From NCBI GenBank assembly GCA_903917305.1, contig CAIXAA010000053.1:1-6056 (forward strand): DNA of 6,056 nt, written 5' to 3'. This DNA is from an uncultured Myxococcales bacterium (GTDB lineage: Bacteria; Myxococcota_A; UBA9042). The stretch's first letter is position 1; each line of letters starts with the position of its first letter. Below are positions 1-5,226 of the stretch, piece by piece. Below the pieces are notes generated by a model, which was not told the DNA's origin, ran no database searches, and saw nothing but the letters and a program-made list of their open reading frames with translations. Made by a program: the position numbers and the translations under genes.

Positions 1-48
1 ACATGGCGCCGGGTGAAGCTTCATTCCTCCGTTCCGATTGCAACCGAC

Positions 49-52
49 AGGA
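49..52 (+). promoter_or_regulatory. Shine-Dalgarno for moxR (decides the start)
   Basis: AGGA lies 7 bases before the ATG at 60, a normal spacing. An in-frame ATG also exists at position 3, but only two bases precede it in the window and the 19 extra residues it would add do not look like part of the MoxR fold. The site therefore favours the start at 60. No -35/-10 pair that I would defend is visible in bases 1-59, so the operon promoter probably lies to the left of the window. Confidence 0.6.
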
Positions 53-59
53 CTCCGCC

Positions 60-1061
60 ATGGACAGCATAAAGGTCGATCTGGGTATCGTGGGCGACAA
101 CGTTTTCGCCGCCTTCAAGGAATTGCGCAGCTACCTCAACACCCAGATCCTGGGCCAGGAGCGCCTGGTGGAAAGCCTGCTGGTGGCCTTGCTGGCCGAT
201 GGCCATCTGCTCGTCGAAGGTCCTCCCGGCCTCGCCAAGACGCGGGCCATCAAGGCACTGGCACGTGGCCTGGAATGCGACTTCCAGCGCGTGCAGTTTA
301 CGCCCGACATGCTGCCGGCAGACCTGACCGGTTCGGATATCTATCGTCCCGAGGAAGGCAGCTTCCGTTTCCAGCGCGGTCCGCTGTTTCACAACCTGAT
401 CCTGGCCGACGAGGTCAACCGCGCGCCGGCCAAGGTGCAATCCGCGCTGCTGGAGGCGATGGCCGAGCACCAGATCAGCGTGGGCTTATCCACCTATGCG
501 TTGCCGCGCCTGTTCCTGGTGATGGCGACGCAGAACCCGATCGAGCACGAGGGCACCTATCCCTTGCCCGAAGCGCAACTCGACCGCTTCATGCTGCACG
601 CCATGGTCGATTATCCGGATCGGGCCAACACCCGCCTGATCATGGATCTGGCGCGACGCGAGGCATTGGAAGGTCGCGAGCTGCCGCCGCCGGCGCGGCC
701 CATGACCCAGGAAGCCGTCTTCGCGGCGCGCCGTGAAGCGCTCGAGCTGACGCTCGCCTCGTCGCTCGCCGACTACATTGCCGCCCTGGTCGATGCGACC
801 CGGCGGCCCGACGCCTACAGCAGCAAGCTCACCGAATGGCTGCGCTGGGGCGCCAGCCCGCGCGCCGCCATTGCCATCGAACGCGGCGCACGAGCCCTGG
901 CCTGGCTCGACGGGCGAGACTACGTCAGCCCGGAGGATGTCCAGGCCATTGCGCCGGATGCCCTGCGCCATCGCCTCCTGCTCGACTATACCGCACAGGC
1001 GCGAGGCGTCAGCGCAGAGGACTGCGTCAGCGAACTGCTGCAAAAGGTCCCGGCACCGTGA
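60..1061 (+). CDS. moxR: MoxR family AAA+ ATPase
   Basis: This is a 333-residue cytoplasmic AAA+ ATPase of the MoxR family, complete and of normal length. Walker A is GPPGLAKT at residues 54-61. The family motif VQFTPDMLPADLTG is at 78-91. Walker B is LILADEVNRAP at 113-123, with D117 and E118 as the Mg/ATP-hydrolysis acids. Sensor 1 is ATQNP at 156-160, the arginine-finger region is EAQLDRF around R176, and the sensor 2 region is GASPRAA with R268. All key residues are present, so it should be an active ATPase. MoxR proteins are thought to act as oligomeric chaperones that mature or activate VWA-domain partners, and three VWA-type genes follow here. The start at 60 was chosen for its AGGA at 49-52; an in-frame ATG at 3 is the alternative. 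Its stop overlaps the GTG start of the next gene by four bases. The family is certain; the exact substrate is inferred from the neighbours. Confidence 0.95.
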   Translation: MDSIKVDLGIVGDNVFAAFKELRSYLNTQILGQERLVESLLVALLADGHLLVEGPPGLAKTRAIKALARGLECDFQRVQFTPDMLPADLTGSDIYRPEEGSFRFQRGPLFHNLILADEVNRAPAKVQSALLEAMAEHQISVGLSTYALPRLFLVMATQNPIEHEGTYPLPEAQLDRFMLHAMVDYPDRANTRLIMDLARREALEGRELPPPARPMTQEAVFAARREALELTLASSLADYIAALVDATRRPDAYSSKLTEWLRWGASPRAAIAIERGARALAWLDGRDYVSPEDVQAIAPDALRHRLLLDYTAQARGVSAEDCVSELLQKVPAP

Positions 1062-1960
1062 TTCTCCCCGACCTCGATGAACTGGCTGCGCTGCGCGGCC
1101 CAGCGCGGGGGCTCAGCTTGCGCGCCCGGCGCCCGGCACTGGCGCGCCTGCAGGGCGGACATCGCAGCGCCCAGCGGGGTCGCGGGCTCGAATTCGAGGA
1201 AGTGCGGCTCTACGCCGCCGGCGACGATGCCCGCAACATCGACTGGCGCGTGACGGCACGGCGCGGACGGCCCCATACCAAGCTGTTCCGCGAGGAGCGC
1301 GAGCGGCCGGTATGGCTGGTGGCCGACCTGCACCCGGGTTTGTTCTTCGGCAGCCGGCGACAGTTCAAATCCGCCGTGCTGCTGCGCGCCGCAGCCTTGC
1401 TCGCCTGGGTCGCCGCGCTGGGCGGCGACCGCGTCGGCGCGGTGATTGTCGACGGCGCGAACACCGCTCAGGTATTTCCTCCGCGCGGGCGCGAGGCGGG
1501 CGTGTTGCCGGTGCTCGAAGCACTGGTCACCACCCAACCCCGCCAGCCCGGCCTGCCGGCACCGGGCGGCTTGCACGCGGCAGTCAGGATGCTGCGTCCG
1601 CTCCTGAAGCCGGGCAGCCTGGTCCTGTTGTTGAGCGACTTCGCCGGACTCGACCAGGCCACCGAGGATCTTCTCGCCGGCACCACCGCCCATAATGACG
1701 TCCGCCTGCTGTGGATCACCGATCCGCTGGAAAGCGGCGGACTGCCGGCAGGCAACTATCGCGTCGGCTTGCCCGGTCGCCTGTGGTGGCTCGATGGCGA
1801 ACGCAGTCGGACCCCCTGGCAGGAGGCCTGGCGCGCGCGAGAGCAGCGCTTGAAGGAGATGGCGACGCGCTTGAGCCTGCCGCTCAGTCGGCTGGCGACG
1901 CACGACGGGGTCCTGGAAGCACTGGTCGCCCTGTTGAAGGAACCGAGGTGGGCAACGTGA
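1058..1960 (+). CDS. DUF58 domain protein (VWA-related, MoxR partner)
   Basis: This is a 300-residue soluble protein with no signal peptide or clear membrane segment. The DUF58 signature is unmistakable: GRGLEFEEVRLYAAGDDARN at residues 41-60, followed directly by IDWRVTARRGRPHTKLFREE at 61-80. A VWA-like Rossmann region follows, with a strand and first metal-loop position at VWLVADLHPGLFFGS (85-99) and a later strand LVLLLSDFAG (188-197). The first loop is D-x-H-x-G, not the D-x-S-x-S of a working MIDAS, so metal binding is doubtful. The start is the GTG in the GTGA overlap with moxR, with AAAGG at 1043-1047 upstream; the longer upstream reading would be buried in moxR. DUF58 genes sit next to moxR in many bacteria, and the protein is probably a direct client or adaptor of the ATPase. 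That role is inferred from conserved neighbourhood. It is expected to be cytoplasmic. Confidence 0.93.
   Translation: MILPDLDELAALRGPARGLSLRARRPALARLQGGHRSAQRGRGLEFEEVRLYAAGDDARNIDWRVTARRGRPHTKLFREERERPVWLVADLHPGLFFGSRRQFKSAVLLRAAALLAWVAALGGDRVGAVIVDGANTAQVFPPRGREAGVLPVLEALVTTQPRQPGLPAPGGLHAAVRMLRPLLKPGSLVLLLSDFAGLDQATEDLLAGTTAHNDVRLLWITDPLESGGLPAGNYRVGLPGRLWWLDGERSRTPWQEAWRAREQRLKEMATRLSLPLSRLATHDGVLEALVALLKEPRWAT
1945..1950 (+). promoter_or_regulatory. Shine-Dalgarno choosing between two GTG starts
   Basis: GAGGTG is a six-base match to the anti-Shine-Dalgarno consensus and lies 6 bases before the GTG at 1957. A second in-frame GTG at 1948 overlaps this site and has its own weaker GAAGGAA at 1936-1942, spaced 5 bases. 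I prefer 1957 because of the better match and because it gives the same 4-base overlap as the other junctions. The 1948 start would add only three residues. Confidence 0.55.
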
Positions 1961-2421
1961 GCCCGCCCTCAAGCCCCGCCTGGCTCGCCCAGCTGGCGCC
2001 GGCGCACGCCCCGCCACCGCCCGGCTGGTGGCCTCTGGCGCCTGGCTGGTGGGGCCTTGCGCTCCTGTTGACCGTCGCCCTGGCGGGCTTGGCCTATTGG
2101 CAATCCCGTCCGGCCGTTCGCATCAGGCGCAGCGCGCTTCGCGAACTGGACAAACTCGAGGCGACGCCCGTCGACGATCAGGCCCTGGCGCGCAGTCTCG
2201 AACATCTGCTGCGGCGTTACGCCGTCGCGCGCTATGGCCGCGACGCGGTGGCGAGTCTCTGCGGCGATCACTGGATTGCCTTTGTCCTCGCCCACGGCGG
2301 CAGCGCATGGGCGGGCACGGCCGGCATCGCGCTGCTCCGCGCAGCCTACGGAGGACCGGTGGAGGCCGAGCGCCAGCGCTGGCTGAGCGGTGCGCGCGCT
2401 TTTCTGAAAGGCAGGAAATGA
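1957..2421 (+). CDS. DUF4381 domain single-pass membrane protein
   Basis: This is a small protein of 154 residues from the GTG at 1957. A short proline-rich head leads into PPPPGWWPLAPGWWGLALLL (19-38), the tryptophan-rich signature of DUF4381. It merges with one hydrophobic transmembrane helix at about 31-48. The remainder (about 51-154) is a charged, mostly helical domain rich in Arg, Ala and Leu, with LEHLLRRYAVARYGR at 81-95 and W106 in GDHWIAFVL. No signal peptide cleavage site is evident, so the C-terminal domain is most simply placed in the cytoplasm, though topology is not proven. The gene lies between DUF58 and batA, its usual place in proteobacterial MoxR clusters, with 4-base overlaps on both sides. 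Its biochemical role is unknown. A membrane adaptor linking cytoplasmic MoxR/DUF58 to the Bat membrane proteins is a reasonable guess, no more. Confidence 0.88.
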   Translation: MSPPSSPAWLAQLAPAHAPPPPGWWPLAPGWWGLALLLTVALAGLAYWQSRPAVRIRRSALRELDKLEATPVDDQALARSLEHLLRRYAVARYGRDAVASLCGDHWIAFVLAHGGSAWAGTAGIALLRAAYGGPVEAERQRWLSGARAFLKGRK

Positions 2422-3386
2422 TCCACATCGCCTGGCCGTGGATGCTGCTCTTCCTGCCCTTGCCATGGCTGCTCGGCCGCTGGCTGCCCGAGGCGAAACC
2501 GCAGGGCGATGCGCTGTTTCTGCCCTTCGCGGCGAATTTGTCCGAAGGCGGCGTAGTCACGCTGGCCGCGCGCTCGCGGCGGCAACGATTCCTCTTTGTC
2601 CTTGTCTGGATCCTGCTGCTTGCCGCCGCGATTCGTCCGCAGTGGCTGGGCGACCCGTTGCCGGTGCCGACCACCGGACGGCAGCTGATGCTGGCAGTGG
2701 ATGTCTCCGGCTCGATGGCGACTCGGGACATGGCGGGAAACGCGACGCGTCTGGACGTGGTGCAGGCGGTGGCGGGCGATTTCATCCGCCATCGCCACGG
2801 CGACCAGGTCGGTCTGATCCTGTTTGGCACCCGACCCTACCTGCAGGCGCCGCTGACGGCCGATCTCGACACCGTCAACCAATTCCTGCAGCAGTCCGTG
2901 GTCGGCATCGCCGGGACGCAGACGGCCATCGGCGACGCCATCGGGCTCGCCCTCAAGCGCTTTCGCGCTGAGCCGGGCGGCGGGCCGGGAAAGCACCGAA
3001 AAATGATCTTGATCCTGCTCACCGACGGCGGCAACGACGCCGGCCTGATGGATCCGATCGAGGCCGCCAGGATGGCCGCCGCCGCCGGTCTGCGCATCTA
3101 TACCATCGGGGTCGGCGCCGCCGCGCAGCAAGGCTTCTTCGGCGCCAGCGGCAATGACGATCTCGACGAAGGCACGCTCAAGGCGATCGCCCGGATCTCC
3201 CACGGAGAATATTTCCGGGCGACCGATGCCGATGCTCTCGCCAAGGTGTATGCCCGCATCGACCAGTTGGAGCCGAGCGCCGGCCGGGAACAATGGTATC
3301 GCCCGCACAGCGAGTGGTTTCCTTGGCCCTTGGCGCTGGCCCTGTTGTTCAGCCTGCCTGCCGTTTTCGTGAGAGTGCGGACATGA
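2418..3386 (+). CDS. batA: BatA-type VWA membrane protein
   Basis: This 322-residue protein carries a von Willebrand A domain between membrane segments. Hydrophobic helices lie at about 5-20 and 58-72 and again near the C-terminus at about 302-318 (PLALALLFSLPAVFV). The VWA domain spans roughly 88-285. Its MIDAS is complete: D-x-S-x-S as DVSGSM (95-100), the threonine in GTQTAIGDAIG (T169) and the aspartate in LTDGGN (D203), so it should bind a divalent metal. GVGA at 231-234 and DLDEGTLKAIA at 248-258 are typical of BatA. The start is the ATG in the ATGA overlap with the DUF4381 gene, with AAAGG at 2407-2411 six bases upstream. The VWA domain is assigned to the periplasmic side from family knowledge. 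The protein is probably matured or regulated by MoxR and partnered with BatB; this is an inference from conserved gene order. Confidence 0.93.
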   Translation: MIHIAWPWMLLFLPLPWLLGRWLPEAKPQGDALFLPFAANLSEGGVVTLAARSRRQRFLFVLVWILLLAAAIRPQWLGDPLPVPTTGRQLMLAVDVSGSMATRDMAGNATRLDVVQAVAGDFIRHRHGDQVGLILFGTRPYLQAPLTADLDTVNQFLQQSVVGIAGTQTAIGDAIGLALKRFRAEPGGGPGKHRKMILILLTDGGNDAGLMDPIEAARMAAAAGLRIYTIGVGAAAQQGFFGASGNDDLDEGTLKAIARISHGEYFRATDADALAKVYARIDQLEPSAGREQWYRPHSEWFPWPLALALLFSLPAVFVRVRT

Positions 3387-4387
3387 ACCTCACCGACTTC
3401 CTCCACGCTTTCCATTTTCTCCGTCCGCAGTGGCTGCTGCTCCTGCCGCTCTTGTGGGGCACGGTGTTCTGGCTCGCGCGGCGGCGCGACCGCCATCAGG
3501 ACTGGTCGCGCCTGATCGATCCGCAACTCCTGCCGGCACTGCGCCTCGAGGCGGGCGGGCGCGCCGCCATTCGCCCCTGGCCTTGGCTGGCCCTGGCCTG
3601 GACGCTGGCTGCGCTGGCCCTGGCCGGTCCCAGCTGGCAACTGATCGAAACCGCGGCCTATCGCGCCCCGGCGGCATGGGCGCTGGTTCTCGATCTCTCG
3701 CCTTCGATGGGGGCTGTCGACCTCACGCCCAACCGCGTCACCCGGGCGCGTTATGCGCTCGACGACATACTCGGTGCGGCCCGCGACGCGCGCGTCGGCC
3801 TGGTGGTGTTCAGCGACGAAGCCTATACCGTCACGCCGCTGACGGAGGATGTGGCCACGGTGTGGTCACTCCTGCCGCCGCTGGCACCGGGCATCATGCC
3901 CGGTGCAGGCGACCATCTCGCCCCGGCGCTCGATCAGGCCGCGAAGCTGGTTGACCAGGTGGGGGCTAAGGACCGCCGCATCGTGGTGCTGACCGATGGC
4001 TTCGACGATCCGGCCGCCGCCTTGTCGGCTGCCGCCGCCCTCAAGTCCCAGGGCATAGCGCTCAGTGTCGTCGGGGTGGGCACGCAGAGCGGCGCGCCGC
4101 TGCGCAGCGCGGACGGACATTTCGCCCAGGATGCTCAGGGACGCGCGCAATGGGCCCATCTCGATGTCGCGCGGCTGCGCCAGCTTGCCGCCTCGGGCGG
4201 CGGCCGTTACTTCGACCTTGCCCAGGTGCCCGATCTTGTTGCCGAGCTGCAGGCATCAGGGCAACTTTCGGGCGGCGGGACTTCCGCACCGGGAGTCAAA
4301 GTCACCGACTGGCGGGATGCGGGAAGCTGGATCCTGCCCTTGCTGCTGTTGCTTTCGGCCTTCCTGGCGCGAAGGGGCTGGCTGTGA
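3383..4387 (+). CDS. batB: BatB-type VWA membrane protein
   Basis: This is a 334-residue paralogue of the preceding gene with the same plan: hydrophobic helices at about 15-30 and 66-83, a VWA domain at about 97-290, and a C-terminal helix at about 315-328 ending in RRGWL. The MIDAS first loop is intact (DLSPSM, 104-109) and so is the distal aspartate (LTDGFDD, D205). The segment that normally supplies the hydroxyl ligand reads IMPGAGDHLAPAL (171-183), with no Ser or Thr, so metal coordination may be altered. LDVARLRQLAASGGGRYFDL (260-279) is a typical BatB tail of the domain. The start is the ATG in the ATGA overlap with batA; GAGAG at 3371-3375 is a modest ribosome site. Many relatives carry this VWA part fused to the TPR protein encoded next; here the two are separate. 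It likely works with BatA in the inner membrane. Confidence 0.91.
   Translation: MNLTDFLHAFHFLRPQWLLLLPLLWGTVFWLARRRDRHQDWSRLIDPQLLPALRLEAGGRAAIRPWPWLALAWTLAALALAGPSWQLIETAAYRAPAAWALVLDLSPSMGAVDLTPNRVTRARYALDDILGAARDARVGLVVFSDEAYTVTPLTEDVATVWSLLPPLAPGIMPGAGDHLAPALDQAAKLVDQVGAKDRRIVVLTDGFDDPAAALSAAAALKSQGIALSVVGVGTQSGAPLRSADGHFAQDAQGRAQWAHLDVARLRQLAASGGGRYFDLAQVPDLVAELQASGQLSGGGTSAPGVKVTDWRDAGSWILPLLLLLSAFLARRGWL
3884..3906. repeat. Perfect 11-bp inverted repeat inside batB
   Basis: GCACCGGGCAT and its exact reverse complement flank a single C at 3895. The 23 bases encode APGIMPGA of BatB, next to the unusual metal-site segment. With a one-base centre it cannot close as a full-length RNA hairpin without opening the middle pairs, but about 9 GC-rich pairs could still form around a 5-base loop. 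No U-tract follows, so it is not an intrinsic terminator. Confidence 0.6.
4371..4377 (+). promoter_or_regulatory. Strong Shine-Dalgarno for the GTG start of batC
   Basis: GAAGGGG lies within the last codons of batB, 6 bases ahead of the GTG at 4384. It supports this GTG as a true start, and so supports batC as a separate protein rather than the rear half of a frameshifted batB-batC fusion. Confidence 0.6.
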
Positions 4388-5226
4388 GGCGCAAGATCTT
4401 CGCGCTCCTTCTGTTTTCGCTGGCGCTGCCGGTGCATGCGGCGGACGACGGCTGGTCGCGCCTGTGGCGCAACGCCGACCAGCGCGGCGAGCGTCTGCTC
4501 AAGGACGGCGATGCCGCCGCGGCCGCCACGGTATACGCCGACCCGCGGCGCAAGGCCCACGCTGAACTCATGGCGGGCGAGTATGCCCAGGCGGCGCAGA
4601 ACCTTGCCGCTTTCGACGACGCCGAGTCCCACTACAACCGCGGCAATGCGCTGGCCTACACGGGAGACCTGCAAGGTGCCCTTCGCGCCTACGACGCCGC
4701 GCTGCAACGCGACCCGCAGAGTCGCGATGCGCGCCACAATCGGGATATGGTGGCCAATGCGCTCAAGCAGAAAACGCCGCCGGCGCAGGGGTCTCAAGGC
4801 AAGCAGGGCGACCAGGGCAGGCAGGGCGACCAGGGCAGGCAGGGTACGCCAGGCGACACGACCCGACCGGGTGCGAAGGGAAAAGGCGAGGAACGCGGAC
4901 AAGCTTCCGCGCTAGCGCCAAGTCAAGCCGGTCAGACCGGCAAACGGTCGGGCGCTGAAGGCATGGCCGCGATGCCCGGCCAGGACAGTGCCGGCGAGGC
5001 GCGGCGCGATGCCGAAGCCGGCCTCGCCGGGGCCGCCGGCAAGCAGCAGAGCGGCATGGAGCGTGGCGGCAGGAGCGAGGATGAGGCAGTTCAAGCGGCG
5101 CCTTTAAACGAGCAACAACTGGCCCAGGAGCAATGGCTGAGGAGCATTCCCGACGACCCGGGCGGACTGCTCCGACGCAAATTCCTGATCGAGCACATGA
5201 TGAGACAGCAGAAGGCACAGCCATGA
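4384..5226 (+). CDS. batC: BatC-type TPR protein with signal peptide
   Basis: This is a 280-residue exported protein. Residues 1-19 form a signal peptide: RRK, a hydrophobic core, and a VHA-A cleavage site; there is no lipobox cysteine. TPR-like helices occupy about 25-77. The clearest tetratricopeptide repeat is at about 82-116, with HYNRGNALAYTGDLQGALRA at 83-102. From about 130 to 235 there is a low-complexity, probably disordered linker rich in Gly, Gln, Ala and Lys, with a Gly-X-Y tract at 136-159. The C-terminus returns to order with EQWLRSIPDDPGGLLRRKFL (249-268), a motif common to this family. The GTG start overlaps the batB stop by four bases and has GAAGGGG at 4371-4377. TPR regions bind proteins, and a scaffold role in the periplasm or at the membrane face, linking BatA/BatB and BatD, is likely but inferred. 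In many proteobacteria the same TPR part is fused to the BatB VWA part. Confidence 0.89.
   Translation: MRRKIFALLLFSLALPVHAADDGWSRLWRNADQRGERLLKDGDAAAAATVYADPRRKAHAELMAGEYAQAAQNLAAFDDAESHYNRGNALAYTGDLQGALRAYDAALQRDPQSRDARHNRDMVANALKQKTPPAQGSQGKQGDQGRQGDQGRQGTPGDTTRPGAKGKGEERGQASALAPSQAGQTGKRSGAEGMAAMPGQDSAGEARRDAEAGLAGAAGKQQSGMERGGRSEDEAVQAAPLNEQQLAQEQWLRSIPDDPGGLLRRKFLIEHMMRQQKAQP
4803..4844 (+). repeat. 18-bp tandem repeat in batC, 2.3 copies
   Basis: The 18-base unit GCAGGGCGACCAGGGCAG occurs twice without a mismatch (4803-4820 and 4821-4838), followed by six bases of a third copy. The unit is a multiple of three, so copy changes keep the reading frame; it encodes QGDQGR repeats in the linker of BatC. 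Exact copies suggest recent slippage or unequal exchange. Confidence 0.85.

Noticed and set aside
986..2017. Long minus-strand open frame (343 codons) opposite DUF58
   Set aside because: It is the antisense shadow of a gene with an unmistakable DUF58 signature. The product is low in complexity, rich in Gln, Arg, Ala and Gly, with no motifs.
2008..2055. Apparent internal duplication PGWW...PGWW in the DUF4381 protein
   Set aside because: The double tryptophan-rich motif before the membrane helix is a normal signature of this family, not a local duplication.
2346..3308. Minus-strand open frame (320 codons) opposite batA
   Set aside because: It covers the strand opposite a full VWA domain with intact MIDAS residues. 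High GC makes stop codons rare on both strands, which explains the open frame.
4378..4390. Possible programmed frameshift fusing batB and batC
   Set aside because: No slippery heptamer is present. The GTGA overlap, the good Shine-Dalgarno at 4371-4377 and the signal peptide at the start of batC fit a normal gene boundary.
4927..4941. Short inverted repeat GCCGGTC-A-GACCGGC as a regulatory hairpin or terminator
   Set aside because: The arms are only 7 bases, the one-base centre prevents a full hairpin, there is no U-tract, and such palindromes are expected by chance in DNA this rich in GC.
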